In this document: positions 43,488 to 56,419 of the stretch, piece after piece
Layout: each line of letters starts with the position of its first letter
Numbering within the stretch: the stretch's first letter is position 1
Source: JALYXI01 sp963716685
GTDB lineage: Bacteria; Acidobacteriota; Terriglobia; Bryobacterales; Bryobacteraceae
Length of the DNA stretch: 64,000 bases
Assembly: GCA_963716685.1 (NCBI GenBank)
Contig: CAVQTR010000003.1
Coordinates: forward strand, 1,302,001-1,366,000
Direction: 5' to 3'
Notes under the pieces: model-generated
Database searches by the model: none
What the model was told of the DNA's origin: nothing
The model's input: the letters and a program-made list of their open reading frames with translations, nothing else
Program-made: the position numbers and the translations under genes

Positions 43488-44157
43488 TTTGATTCAGCTT
43501 CGCAATGTGGAGAAAGCCTACAAAGTTGGCCCCTCCCAGAACTTCGTCCTGCGCCGCATTTCCCTTGATATCAAGGAAGGCGAGTTCATCACCATCATGG
43601 GTCCTTCGGGCTCGGGTAAGTCGACGCTGCTCAGCATCCTCGGCATGCTGGATCACTCCTGGACCGGGGAATACGAGCTCTGCGGTCACGCCGTCCATCA
43701 GCTGGATGCGCGCAAACGGGTGGAATTAAATAAGCGCTATATCGGGTTCGTCTTCCAGAGCTACCATTTGATCGATAACCTGACCGTTGCCGAGAACCTC
43801 GACATTCCGCTTTCCTACCGCGATGTGAAAAAATCGGAGCGCGCCGCGCTGGTTGCCGATACGCTCGACCGCTTCCATATCGTCGGCAAAAAGGACCTGT
43901 TCCCGAACCAGCTCTCCGGCGGGCAGCAGCAGCTGGTGGCCATTGCGCGCGCCGTCATCTCCAGTCCGAAGATCATTCTCGCCGATGAGCCTACCGGCAA
44001 TCTGCACTCATTTCACAGCCGGGAAATCATGGAGCTCTTCCGCAAACTGAACAGTGAAGGCGCCACGGTCATTCAGGTGACCCATTCGGAAATGAACGCG
44101 CAGTATGGCAGCCGCGTCGTGAATCTGGCGGATGGCTGGATTGTGGGCACGCCGTAG
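43477..44157 (+). CDS. MacB-type ABC transporter ATP-binding protein (second of two)
   Basis: A 226-residue ATPase starting at GTG 43477, overlapping the DUF4097 gene by 11 bases. Walker A GPSGSGKST, Q-loop GFVFQSYHLIDNL, signature LSGGQQQLVAIARA, Walker B IILADEPTGNLH, H-loop VTHSEMN. It differs from the first ATPase in the operon in the D-loop (GNLHSFHS against GNLDSANG): the usual Asp is replaced by His. That substitution could alter its activity. It could serve the same permease as a heterodimer, or a permease elsewhere. Confidence 0.92.
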   Translation: MPSDLIQLRNVEKAYKVGPSQNFVLRRISLDIKEGEFITIMGPSGSGKSTLLSILGMLDHSWTGEYELCGHAVHQLDARKRVELNKRYIGFVFQSYHLIDNLTVAENLDIPLSYRDVKKSERAALVADTLDRFHIVGKKDLFPNQLSGGQQQLVAIARAVISSPKIILADEPTGNLHSFHSREIMELFRKLNSEGATVIQVTHSEMNAQYGSRVVNLADGWIVGTP

Positions 44158-44160
44158 CGC

Positions 44161-45516
44161 ATGGCGGCGCGAGTACTCATCGCCGACGATCAGGCCGACG
44201 TTCTGGAAGCCCTTCGCCTGCTGTTGAAAGCCGAAGGCTACAAAACAGAACCCGCTACTTCGCCCGGCGCCGCCATTCACGCGTTGGAACACAGCGATTT
44301 CGATGTGGCCCTGATCGATCTGAATTACGCCCGCGACACCACTTCCGGCCAGGAAGGCCTCGATCTGCTAAACCGCATGCAGGCCATCGACAGCACCGTT
44401 CCGATTGTGGTGATGACGGCATGGGGCACCATCGATGTCGCCGTGGAGGCGATGCGCCGCGGCGCACGCGATTTCATTCAAAAACCGTGGGAGAACGCGC
44501 GCGTGCTTGCCGTGGTGCGGACGCAGACCGAACTGAGCCGCGCGCTGCGCCAGAGCCAGCGGCTGGAAGCCGAGAACCGCATCCTGCGTCCCGGCGACCG
44601 TCCTTCCTTCATCGCCGAATCGCCCGCCATGCAGCCGGTGCTGCGCATCATTCGGGACATCGGCCCTTCCGATGCCAACGTGCTGATCACCGGCGAGCCC
44701 GGCACCGGTAAAGATGTGGTGGCGCAAACCCTGCACGCGGTCTCACACCGTTCCGGCAAGCGCATGATCACCGTCAATGCCGGCGGCCTTTCGGAAGGCG
44801 TCTTCGAGAGCGAACTGTTCGGCCATGTGCGCGGCGCCTTCACCGACGCCAAAACGGATCGTGTCGGCCGCTTCGAATTGGCCGATCAGAGCACGCTTTT
44901 TCTCGATGAGATCGCCAACACCACGCCCATGCAACAGGCACGTCTGCTGCGCGTTTTGCAAACCGGCGAGCTGGAGCGCGTCGGCTCTTCCATCACGCGG
45001 CGCGTGGATGTCCGCATCATCTCTGCGACCAACGCCGATCTCAACCAAGAGGTGAATGCCGGCCGTTTCCGCGCCGATCTGCTGTTTCGCCTGAACGCCA
45101 TCGAGATCCACGTTCCGCCGCTGCGCGAACGCCGCGACGATATTCCGCTGCTCGGCGCCCATTTCCTCAGCATCCACGCGCAGCGCTACCGCAAGCCGCT
45201 CGCCAGCTTCGACACCGCCGCCATGCAGGCCATGCTGGAACATTCCTGGCCCGGCAACGTGCGCGAACTTTCGCACGCCGTGGAGCGCGCCGTGCTGCTG
45301 GCGCAGGGCAAACAGGTGCAGGCCGCCGACCTTGGCCTGCGTGTCGCCCGGACCTCTTCGCCGCGCCTCGAAGACCTGAGCCTCGAAGATGTCGAGATCA
45401 TTCTGATTCGAAAAGCCCTTTCCCGCTACGATGGCAACGTGAGCCAGGCGGCCAGTGCGCTCGGGCTGAGCCGTTCGGCTCTGTACCGCCGGCTGCAGCG
45501 CTATGGCGGGCTTTAA
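44161..45516 (+). CDS. NtrC-family sigma-54-dependent response regulator
   Basis: A 451-residue three-domain activator. The receiver has DD at 9-10, phosphoacceptor Asp53 in VALIDLNY and Lys in FIQKPW. The AAA+ domain has Walker A GEPGTGKD, the sigma-54 contact loop GAFTDA (the common form is GAFTGA; the Asp variant also occurs in this family), Walker B TLFLDEIA, and the sensor II region (HSWPGNVREL). A Fis-type helix-turn-helix closes the protein (GNVSQAASALGLSRSALYRRL). It starts 3 bases after the second ATPase and overlaps the kinase gene by 14 bases. It is the obvious activator of the operon's own candidate sigma-54 promoter. Confidence 0.95.
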   Translation: MAARVLIADDQADVLEALRLLLKAEGYKTEPATSPGAAIHALEHSDFDVALIDLNYARDTTSGQEGLDLLNRMQAIDSTVPIVVMTAWGTIDVAVEAMRRGARDFIQKPWENARVLAVVRTQTELSRALRQSQRLEAENRILRPGDRPSFIAESPAMQPVLRIIRDIGPSDANVLITGEPGTGKDVVAQTLHAVSHRSGKRMITVNAGGLSEGVFESELFGHVRGAFTDAKTDRVGRFELADQSTLFLDEIANTTPMQQARLLRVLQTGELERVGSSITRRVDVRIISATNADLNQEVNAGRFRADLLFRLNAIEIHVPPLRERRDDIPLLGAHFLSIHAQRYRKPLASFDTAAMQAMLEHSWPGNVRELSHAVERAVLLAQGKQVQAADLGLRVARTSSPRLEDLSLEDVEIILIRKALSRYDGNVSQAASALGLSRSALYRRLQRYGGL

Positions 45517-46825
45517 GCGGCTTTCCTTCGAATCACGAATCCATCTGCTCGCGCTCGGCGCCGGTCTGCCCGGTTCCGCGGTGGCGCTGGTGCTGCTGTG
45601 GTTCGGCGGCTACAGCCCTAAAGTGCAATGGACGCTCACCGCGCTGATCCTCGGCGGCTGGTTCGGCTTCGCCTCCGCCGTTCGCGAAAAAATCGTTTTT
45701 CCACTGCGCACCTTTTCCAACCTCCTGGCCGCGCTGCGCGAGGGCGATTTCTCCTTTCGCGCGCGCGGCGCGGATTTTGAGGACGCCCTTGGCGAAGTGC
45801 TGCAGCAGGTGAACGCCATGGGACAAACTCTGCGCGACCAGCGTCTCTCCGCGCTGGACGCCACCACGCTGCTGCGCAAGGTGATGGAAGAGATCGAAGT
45901 CGCGATCTTCGCCTTCGACAGCGGCCACCTGCTGCGGCTGGTCAACCGCACCGGCGAAAAGCTGATTGGCCGGAACGCCGAGCGCATCATGGGTCTGCCC
46001 GCCGACGCGATCGGCCTCGCGCCTTACCTGGAAGGCGAGCCCAGCTGCACCGTTCGCGCCACCTTCGCCGGCGGCTCGGGCCAGTGGGGCGTGCGCCGCA
46101 CCGAGTTCCGGGAACGCGGCGCCCCGCATCAGCTGCTGGTAATTTCCGATCTGACCCGCCCGCTGCGCGAGGAGGAACTGCAGGCGTGGCAGCGTCTGGT
46201 CCGCGTGCTCGGCCATGAGATCAATAACTCGCTGACGCCGCTGAAATCCATTTCCGGCAGCCTCACCGATCTGGTGAAACGCGATCCGCTTCCCGAAGAC
46301 TGGCGCGACGATATCGAGCGCGGCCTGCGCGTGATCGGCAACCGCTCCGAATCGCTCAGCCGTTTCACCCGAGGCTATGCGCGTTTGGCGCGACTGCCGC
46401 GGCCGCGCATGGAACCCGTTTCCGTCGCTGCGTGGATACAGCGTGTGGCTGCTCTCGAAGACCGGCTGCGCGTTCAAGTGGACGCAGGCCCGGAATGCGT
46501 GATTCCGGGCGATGTGGATCAGCTCGATCAAATGCTCATCAACCTTTTGTGCAATGCGGCGGACGCCTCGCTTGAAACCGGCGGCGGCGTCAGCGTGCGC
46601 TGGACCGTATCGAAAGGTCAGGTGGAAGTGTTGGTAGAAGACGAGGGCCTGGGACTGGCGAACGACAGCAATCTATTCGTTCCGTTCTTTACGACTAAGC
46701 CGCGCGGCTCCGGCATCGGACTGGTGCTGAGCCGGCAAATCGCGGAAGCGCACGGGGGAACGTTGGTGCTGCGCAATCGAACTGGAATCAGGGGATGTGA
46801 AGCGGTGTTTCGAATCGGGGTTTAA
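45503..46825 (+). CDS. NtrY-like sensor histidine kinase
   Basis: A 440-residue kinase. Two N-terminal membrane helices (LLALGAGLPGSAVALVLLWFG and TLTALILGGWFGFASAV) have almost no periplasmic loop between them. A HAMP-like segment and a PAS domain follow (about 120-220: EEIEVAIFAFDSGHLLRLVNRTG). The His box is RVLGHEINNSLTPLKSI, the NtrY/NtrB form. The ATPase domain has LLCNAADASLETGG, DEGLGLAN and GSGIGLVLSRQIAEAHGG. With so little sensor outside the membrane, the signal is probably intramembrane or cytoplasmic. It ends the operon; a bidirectional terminator follows directly. Confidence 0.93.
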   Translation: MAGFKRLSFESRIHLLALGAGLPGSAVALVLLWFGGYSPKVQWTLTALILGGWFGFASAVREKIVFPLRTFSNLLAALREGDFSFRARGADFEDALGEVLQQVNAMGQTLRDQRLSALDATTLLRKVMEEIEVAIFAFDSGHLLRLVNRTGEKLIGRNAERIMGLPADAIGLAPYLEGEPSCTVRATFAGGSGQWGVRRTEFRERGAPHQLLVISDLTRPLREEELQAWQRLVRVLGHEINNSLTPLKSISGSLTDLVKRDPLPEDWRDDIERGLRVIGNRSESLSRFTRGYARLARLPRPRMEPVSVAAWIQRVAALEDRLRVQVDAGPECVIPGDVDQLDQMLINLLCNAADASLETGGGVSVRWTVSKGQVEVLVEDEGLGLANDSNLFVPFFTTKPRGSGIGLVLSRQIAEAHGGTLVLRNRTGIRGCEAVFRIGV

Positions 46826-46870
46826 AAAAGGAGAGGCAGGCCACCGGACTTCGGCGGCCTGCCCTTTTTA
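46824..46870. terminator. Bidirectional rho-independent terminator
   Basis: The stem GGCAGGCC (46835-46842) pairs with GGCCTGCC (46856-46863), with an inner CCG/CGG stem. It is flanked by AAAAAA on the left and CTTTTT on the right. It therefore serves both the kinase gene on the plus strand, which ends at 46825, and the Ig-like protein gene on the minus strand, which ends at 46875. Confidence 0.85.
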
Positions 46871-46874
46871 CTGA

Positions 46875-49800
46875 CTACTGCACTGCAATCGTGACGTTCG
46901 ACTGGCTCGTCACCGAGCCGATCTGCACCGTCACCGGTACCGCGCCTGGCGTGATGTTTGCCGGTATCGTGACGTTCAGCTGCAGAACGCCCGCGACATC
47001 GCCCGGAGCCGAACCGGCATACTGCACCACCGCCGTCTGTCCGCCGATGGTAACGGTCACCGGAGCCACCGGTTTGGTCAGGTTCGAAGGGTTGATCACC
47101 GCACCCGTTGCAACCGTGGGATTGGTGACGCCTTCACCCGTTCCGAACAGGGTAATGACAGAACCGCGCGCCGCCGGATTCGCCGTGCTGTTGACGGTGT
47201 TGTTCTGGTTCAGGCTCGCCGCGGGACCGCTGCCCGCGCCGTTCACCGTAAAGATGCCCGGCGACGTCGCGCCCACCGGCACCGTAAAGGCTGCCGAAGT
47301 AACGCCATTGAAGTTCACCGTCACCTGAGCGCTGCCCACCCCGTTCAGCTCATACGGAACCACCGCATTGATCTGGCCGGGAATCACGTACGTGAGCGGA
47401 GCGGCGATGCCATTGAAGAACACCTGCACACCGCCGATGTTGGTGCTGACCTTACCCGCGCTGGTGAGAGTGGTTCCCACCGGCGTGACCGGACCGAGGC
47501 CGGTGCCGAAGAGCGATACCAGTTCGCCCGGTACCACCGAACCCGCACCGAAACTGGCGCCGTTCTGCACGTTCGTGATGACCGGGACAGCCTGCGCCCC
47601 TACCGTAAACGTGACCGGGACAGTCAGAGGACCGGAACCAGCCGGCGTGATGGTGACGGTTCCGGTGTAAGTGCCCGCCGCAAGGCCGGCCTGGTTCACG
47701 CTCACCGTAATGGTGGCGGGCGTGGTGCCGGAAGTGGGCGTAACTGAAAGGAACGAACCGGAGCCGGAGGTTGCGCTCGCGGTAAAGGCCACCGGAGAAC
47801 CCGTCGCAGACGTGATGCTGATCGTCTGCGTGCCCGGCGCGGCACCGGACACCGCTCCTGTAAAGGTGAGTGCGGTCGAGTTCACGGTCACCGTCTGCGC
47901 CGCTGTAACCGTAAGCGTCACCGGGATGTTCAGCGTCGGGTTCGACGCGTTGATCGCCGTAACCACCACGTTTCCGGTGTAAGTGCCCTGCGCCAGGCCG
48001 GTTGCATTCACCGAAATCGTGAAGCCGACCGGCGCGGTTCCCGTTACCGTTCCCGTAGAGCCATTCACCAGTAGCCAGTTGCCGCCGGAACTCGTGACCG
48101 TATTGGCCGAGAAGCCGACGCCCTGATTATTGGTCGTATTCACCGTAACCTGCTGACCCGCCGGCGCCGTTCCGTTTGCCGGCTGGGTAAAGGTGAGGGT
48201 CGCCGGGGCCACGGAAATCGCGACCGACGAACTGATGATCGCCGTCACCGGGATCTGCTGCACCTGCGCCCCGGCTGTAACCGTGATGGATCCGGTGTAA
48301 GTGCCCGGGCTAAGACCCGCCGGGGCAAATGTGGCGAAGAATTGCGAGGGCGTGGTGGGCGAGGAAAGGCCCGTGACGCCGAGCCACGATTGATTGGAGC
48401 TGACCGTCACGCCGAGCGGCACCGTTGCGTTGGTGCTCGTGAGAGAGACCTGCACGGGAGCCGGCTGCGCGCCGTTCTGTGTATACGCCGGGAACACGAT
48501 CGATTGCGGACTCACATTAACCAGTGGCGAGTTGCTGACGTTTAGATTCACCTGAACCGTGGCCACCGGGACTCCCGCGCTGGCTCCCGTACCGGAAATC
48601 TGGATCGGCACCTGATACGTGCCAGGAGTCAGCGTGGAGACCGCGGCACTGTTCAGCGCAACGGTGATCGGCGTGGGCGTGGTGGTGGCTGTTCCGGTCG
48701 AGGGCGAGAAGGTTACAAACTGATTGCCCGTCGTGCTCGGCAGCGAGACCATATACGGGATCGAGCCCAGCGTGCTGGTCAGATTGAAAGTCAGCGGGCT
48801 GGGCAACTGTCCGCCGCTTTGGATGGTCTGGTAGTTGAAATACAGGATCGGAGGCGTGACCAGCAGCAGAGGGTTGTTGCTGATGGTCAGCGTGACCGGC
48901 ACGTTCACCGGAGCGATGCCCGAGCCCAAAGACGAGATGGTGATTGTTCCGTTATAGCTGCCCGGATTCAAGGTCGCGAGCACGCTCGGATTCAATCCGA
49001 CGGTTACGGCGGTGTTGGCCGGGAACCCGTTTGGCGGTGTCACAGGAAGCGAAAGCCAGGGCGCGTTCGGCGCCGCGATGCTGAAATTCAAAGCCGTGTT
49101 GTTGGAAGTAAACACCGTCAGGTTCTGCGGAACGGGAATGGCGGTTCCCACGGAATAGCTGAAGCTCAGGAACGTCGGCGTGACACCAATCTGCGGGTTC
49201 GGACTGATGCTGAGCGTCACCGGAACCGCGAGCGTGGGGTTCGAAGCGTTGGGCGCATTCACCGTGATGGTCGCGGTGCACGTGGCCGTGGAAGGCAGGC
49301 CCGTGACGCTTGTGGTGAGTGAAATGGCGGCCGGAGTGGTGCCCACCAAACCGCTGGTGGCTTGCAGCCAGTTGGGTCCGCAGGGGTTCGACGCGGGATA
49401 AGTCACCGCCGCGACATAATTCAACGTGCCGGAAGAACTGCTCAGCTGCACATTCTGGGAAGGCGCCGCGCCTACTCCATATTGATAAAGCAGGGTCACC
49501 GGATTGGGGTTAGCCGCGATGGAGGGCAGGCCGCTGACGACGAGATTTACCGAGATGGTCACCGGGGCGAGACCGGGCGAGTTAAGAGTGATGGTGCCCG
49601 ACAGCGTTCCCACGGCAAGACCTGTCGGATTGATGGAAACCGTCAGCTGACTCGGAGTGACCGTGCTGGACGCAACTACCGTGAGCCATGGCTGACTGGA
49701 AGTGGCCGTAAACGAGACACCCGAAACTGCCGAGCTGTTCTGCCCGACGCTGCCAATGTTAACCAGCTGCGCGGCGGATGCGCTGCCGTTAGTCTGCGCC

Positions 49801-50249
49801 GTAAAGTTCAGCGTTGATTGATCGGCCGTGAGCGTGGTGGAGTTGTAAACCGTCCACACCACTGGGATGTTCGCCGTGATGCCCTGCGCCGTAATGGGAA
49901 TGGTTGCGTTGTAAGTGCCCGGCAACAGGCCGTTGTTGAAAAAGTTGATGGTGAGATAGCTCTGCGCCGGATTGACTGTCGGCACCGCGGAAGCCACCCA
50001 GTTGGCTGCCTGGCCCGCGGTATAAGTCGCAAGGCCGGCAGTCAAACTGGTCACGGGAAGATTGTTAATCGTAATGTTGACTGTCTGTGCCGCCGGCGTT
50101 GCATTCAAAACACTGCTGACACTTACCGTGGAAGGACTGATTAAGAGACCATTCTGCGCATTGGCTGTGTCAATGTGACTCAGCGCGGTAAAAAGCAACA
50201 GCGCATTTGCCGCTAAGAAGTGCTTGGACGTTGGTTTGAAACCGATCAT
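46875..50249 (-). CDS. Giant secreted Ig/BACON-like repeat protein with TIGR03437 C-terminus
   Basis: A 1124-residue exported protein with a signal peptide (FLAANALLLFTALSHIDTANAQ). It consists of about nine beta-sandwich repeats near 100 residues each. They share a core such as QPWLTVVASSTVTPSQLTVS, then GLAVGTLSGTITLNSPGLAP, as in BACON/Ig-like proteins. The last 230 or so residues are the TIGR03437 domain: NVQNGASFGAGSVVPGELVS, VIPGQINAVVPYEL and ITLFGTGEGVTNP. It is very low in Cys and charged residues, typical of surface or extracellular proteins. TIGR03437 proteins occur in Solibacter and relatives in dozens of copies; their role is unknown. No sortase or secretion gene is adjacent. The gene ends on a shared terminator. 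Confidence 0.92.
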   Translation of the reverse strand: MIGFKPTSKHFLAANALLLFTALSHIDTANAQNGLLISPSTVSVSSVLNATPAAQTVNITINNLPVTSLTAGLATYTAGQAANWVASAVPTVNPAQSYLTINFFNNGLLPGTYNATIPITAQGITANIPVVWTVYNSTTLTADQSTLNFTAQTNGSASAAQLVNIGSVGQNSSAVSGVSFTATSSQPWLTVVASSTVTPSQLTVSINPTGLAVGTLSGTITLNSPGLAPVTISVNLVVSGLPSIAANPNPVTLLYQYGVGAAPSQNVQLSSSSGTLNYVAAVTYPASNPCGPNWLQATSGLVGTTPAAISLTTSVTGLPSTATCTATITVNAPNASNPTLAVPVTLSISPNPQIGVTPTFLSFSYSVGTAIPVPQNLTVFTSNNTALNFSIAAPNAPWLSLPVTPPNGFPANTAVTVGLNPSVLATLNPGSYNGTITISSLGSGIAPVNVPVTLTISNNPLLLVTPPILYFNYQTIQSGGQLPSPLTFNLTSTLGSIPYMVSLPSTTGNQFVTFSPSTGTATTTPTPITVALNSAAVSTLTPGTYQVPIQISGTGASAGVPVATVQVNLNVSNSPLVNVSPQSIVFPAYTQNGAQPAPVQVSLTSTNATVPLGVTVSSNQSWLGVTGLSSPTTPSQFFATFAPAGLSPGTYTGSITVTAGAQVQQIPVTAIISSSVAISVAPATLTFTQPANGTAPAGQQVTVNTTNNQGVGFSANTVTSSGGNWLLVNGSTGTVTGTAPVGFTISVNATGLAQGTYTGNVVVTAINASNPTLNIPVTLTVTAAQTVTVNSTALTFTGAVSGAAPGTQTISITSATGSPVAFTASATSGSGSFLSVTPTSGTTPATITVSVNQAGLAAGTYTGTVTITPAGSGPLTVPVTFTVGAQAVPVITNVQNGASFGAGSVVPGELVSLFGTGLGPVTPVGTTLTSAGKVSTNIGGVQVFFNGIAAPLTYVIPGQINAVVPYELNGVGSAQVTVNFNGVTSAAFTVPVGATSPGIFTVNGAGSGPAASLNQNNTVNSTANPAARGSVITLFGTGEGVTNPTVATGAVINPSNLTKPVAPVTVTIGGQTAVVQYAGSAPGDVAGVLQLNVTIPANITPGAVPVTVQIGSVTSQSNVTIAVQ

Positions 50250-50349
50250 GTGTAAGGCGAACCTCGCGCCAAGGCCAGCAATTCACCAGCCATGTACCCG
50301 CTTTTTTGGTGGGATTAGCTGAATTTAACCAACGATTCTTTCCGGTAAA

Positions 50350-51262
50350 ATGAAAGTCACAGGGCCGCAACTTCTAATTGACATGCAGTGTTTCAATATG
50401 TCCACGCCTGGCGCGGATGGTCTCGATGCCGTTCGGGCGCTGGAGCAGGGCGACATCTTACTTTTCCGCGAGGCTCCGTTTCCCATCGAGGAGAACGACC
50501 GCCGCGCGCTCCTGAACACCGGGCAGGCGGACGGAGATTTCCATAAGAACATCGCTTACCGCCCAGTGGAAGACCGCGTTTCCGGCGTGGGAAAAACGCT
50601 GCCCGGAGAAGAAGAGGCCGTGCGCCGCGCGCTGCGCAACTATTCGCGCAACGCCGTCGCGCTCCTCAAAACCGTGCTCGCTCCGTACAAAGATAAGTGG
50701 CGCCTGGATTACGCCAGCTTCCGTTCCATCGAGGAAGAAGGCCGCGACCTGCCATGGAAAAAGCGCAACGATCTGCTGCATACAGATGCCTTTCCCACTC
50801 GTCCCACTAATGGCGGCCTGATTCTTCGCTTGTTCACCAATATCAATCCGGAGAAAGAGCGCGTCTGGGTCACGTCGGATCCTTTTTCCATCCTTGCTCC
50901 CCAATACGCGAGGGAAGCCGGGCTTCGTGACCAAAATAGAAATGCCGCGTCCAACACACTGAAGCGGCTGGGCCATTCGCTGGGTCTGCCTGTCACCCCG
51001 CGCTCGCCTTACGACGAGTTCATGCTGGGCTTTCACGATTTCTTAAAGGGCAACGCCGATTATCAGCGAGATTGCCCCAAGTATCGTTTTGCCTTTCCAC
51101 CCAACTCAACATGGATGGTGTTCACGGACGTGGTTCCGCATTCGGTGCTCTCTGGCCGCTTCGCGCTCGAGCAGACCATGATCATCGCGCGCGAGTCTCT
51201 GCTGCAGCCGGAATGCGCGCCCGCTTCGGTATTGGAAAAGCTGGCCGGCCGGCCGCTCACGT

Positions 51263-51270
<8 letters not shown>
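50350..51270 (+). CDS. kdoO: Kdo hydroxylase-like Fe(II)/2-oxoglutarate dioxygenase
   Basis: A 306-residue protein of the Kdo_hydroxy family (KdoO), which hydroxylates 3-deoxy-D-manno-octulosonic acid in lipopolysaccharide at position 3. The metal triad is visible: His144 and Asp146 in LLHTDAFPTRP, and His264 in DVVPHSVLSGRF with Arg270 as the probable 2-oxoglutarate contact. A family-like early block is GDILLFREAPFPIEENDRR. It lacks a signal peptide, as expected for a cytoplasmic or peripheral enzyme. It overlaps the convergent carB by 8 bases. No other LPS genes are close, so its substrate is inferred from the family alone. Confidence 0.87.
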
Positions 51271-54474
<3,204 letters not shown>

Positions 54475-54475
<1 letters not shown>

Positions 54476-55602
54476 TACTTGTTCTCCGCCATCAGCTTGA
54501 CGAAGTCGCCGAACAGGTAATGCGAATCGTGCGGACCTGGCGCCGCTTCCGGATGGTATTGCACGCAGAACACTTTCTCGCGCCGGTGACGGAACCCTTC
54601 GAGCGTGTGATCGTTCAGGTTCACATGCGTCACTTCGATATCGCTCGGATTCAGCGAATCCGGATCGACGGCGAAGCCGTGATTGTGCGAAGTGATCTCC
54701 ACGCGCTGCGTCAGATGATTGAGCACCGGATGATTCGCGCCGCGGTGTCCAAACTTCAATTTATAGGTTTTGCCGCCCACCGCCAGCCCCAGAATCTGGT
54801 GCCCCAGACAGATGCCGAACACCGGCGTTTTGCCGATCAGCCGGCGCACGTTCTCCACCTGCGTGGTCAGCGGTTCCGGGTCGCCCGGACCGTTTGAAAG
54901 AAACACGCCATCCGGTTTGAGCGCCAGGACATCTTCCGCCGATGTCAGCGCCGGCACCACGGTCACGTCGCAGCCGCTGTGCACCAGGCGTCGCAGAATG
55001 TTGCGCTTGATGCCGAAGTCGTAAGCCACCACGTGATACTGCCGCTCGGCATCCGCCGCCAGCACTTCCGAAGGCGAGCACTTCTCCACCGATTCATCCC
55101 ATCGGTACCGCTCCGACGTGGTCACACGGCTCGCCAGATCGAGCCCCGCCATCGACGGAATGGAGCGCGCCTTCGCCACCAGTTTCTCTGCGCTCGACTC
55201 CGTTGCCGATAGCACGCCGCGCATCGCACCGCGGCTGCGCAGATGGCGCACAATCGCGCGCGTATCCATTTCGGACGCAACCGGAATTTGGTGCTGCTCC
55301 AGAAACTGCCGCGCGCCCTCATCCGAACGCCAGTTGCTGGTCACGCCGGAGAACTCGCGCACCACCAGACCTTCGATGTGCGGCTTCACCGCCTCGCTGT
55401 CCTGAATGCTGGTCCCGTAGTTCCCAATCTGCGGATTCGTGAGGATGACGATCTGTCCGGAATACGACGGATCGGTGAAAATTTCCTGATATCCGGTTAG
55501 CGCCGTGTTGAAGACCACTTCACCGGAACGTTCGGCGGGCGCACCAAAGCTCCTGCCCTCGAAGACGGTGCCGTCTTCCAGGGCCAGAATCGCAAAATCC
55601 AA
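54475..55602 (-). CDS. carA: Carbamoyl-phosphate synthase small (glutamine amidotransferase) subunit
   Basis: A 375-residue amidotransferase that supplies ammonia to CarB. The N-terminal domain starts LALEDGTVFEGRSFG and includes GEVVFNTALTGYQEI. The class I glutaminase domain has the nucleophile Cys in VFGICLGHQILGLAVGG and the His/Glu pair in VQYHPEAAPGPHD. The start is TTG 55600-55602, supported by an AGGAG ribosome site and the usual family N-terminus. It is separated from the upstream TlpA-like gene by 34 bases and leads directly into carB. Confidence 0.97.
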
Positions 55603-55636
55603 TATTTTTCTCCTGGAGAGTGGGTCTTTTACCAGT

Positions 55637-56419
55637 CTAACGAACTATGGACCGCACCCGCGCGGCCAGTTCGTCGTAAGACATTGCACCTGGATGATAC
55701 ATCCGCACGATGTTCTGTTTATCGATCAGCACGATCGTCGGCGTGGTGCTCGCGCCCCAGGCGCGGAAGTTCTCCTCGCTCACCGGTGAGGAAAGCGCCG
55801 GATAGAAGTGCGCGCGAATCTGTTCGATATACGCGGTTTCATTCGCCGCGGGTGCATCGATCCCGCCTCCGACGTAGCCGTAGTGCTGCGTCGGCCCGAC
55901 GATAGTCAGGGTGGGGAACTGTTTGTGCAGCTCCGCCAGAATGGGAGCGTCACCTTTGCAGTCGGAGCACCAGTGCGCCCAAAAGAACAGCAGAACCGGG
56001 CGGCCCTGAACCGGCGCGGGGCGCGGACCGAGCACGTGCGACAGGTCCAGCTTCGGCGCCGGCTTTCCTTCCAGGCTGAGCAGCAGAATGTTCTTCTGGA
56101 TGCGCGTCCGGATCGACGTGCCGTACCAGGTTTTCAGCTCGCCTTCCAGATAGCTGACGGCATCGCCGCGCTGCCCCTGCGCCGCCAGCGTCTGCGCGTG
56201 CACCTCGATTGAAGCGCCCAGCGCCAGCGGCAGATGCGGCTCCTGATCGAGCGGCCGCTGCTTCAACTCTGCCTGCACGCGCGTGTGTACCGCGTCGGCC
56301 AACGCCAGTGCTTTCGCGTAATTGTGCTGCTCCAGTTCGGCGCGCGCCTGACGCGACGCCATGTCCAGCACTTCCGGCGCGATGGCCGTGAAGAGAAGCA
56401 GCAGCGAGAGCGGAATCAT
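55637..56419 (-). CDS. TlpA-like thioredoxin-fold protein
   Basis: A 260-residue exported protein. The start at ATG 56417-56419, overlapping the upstream stop (ATGA), puts a signal sequence at the N-terminus (IPLSLLLLFTAIAPEV). A helical middle part (residues about 25-115: ASRQARAELEQHNYAKAL) precedes a thioredoxin-fold domain. Its redox-active pair is in FFWAHWCSDCKGDAPIL. Downstream blocks are TIVGPTQHYG and TTPTIVLIDKQNIVRMYHPG. Such TlpA/ResA-like proteins reduce or isomerise disulfides in the periplasm. Placement between galU and carA is probably incidental to function. Confidence 0.85.
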   Translation of the reverse strand: MIPLSLLLLFTAIAPEVLDMASRQARAELEQHNYAKALALADAVHTRVQAELKQRPLDQEPHLPLALGASIEVHAQTLAAQGQRGDAVSYLEGELKTWYGTSIRTRIQKNILLLSLEGKPAPKLDLSHVLGPRPAPVQGRPVLLFFWAHWCSDCKGDAPILAELHKQFPTLTIVGPTQHYGYVGGGIDAPAANETAYIEQIRAHFYPALSSPVSEENFRAWGASTTPTIVLIDKQNIVRMYHPGAMSYDELAARVRSIVR

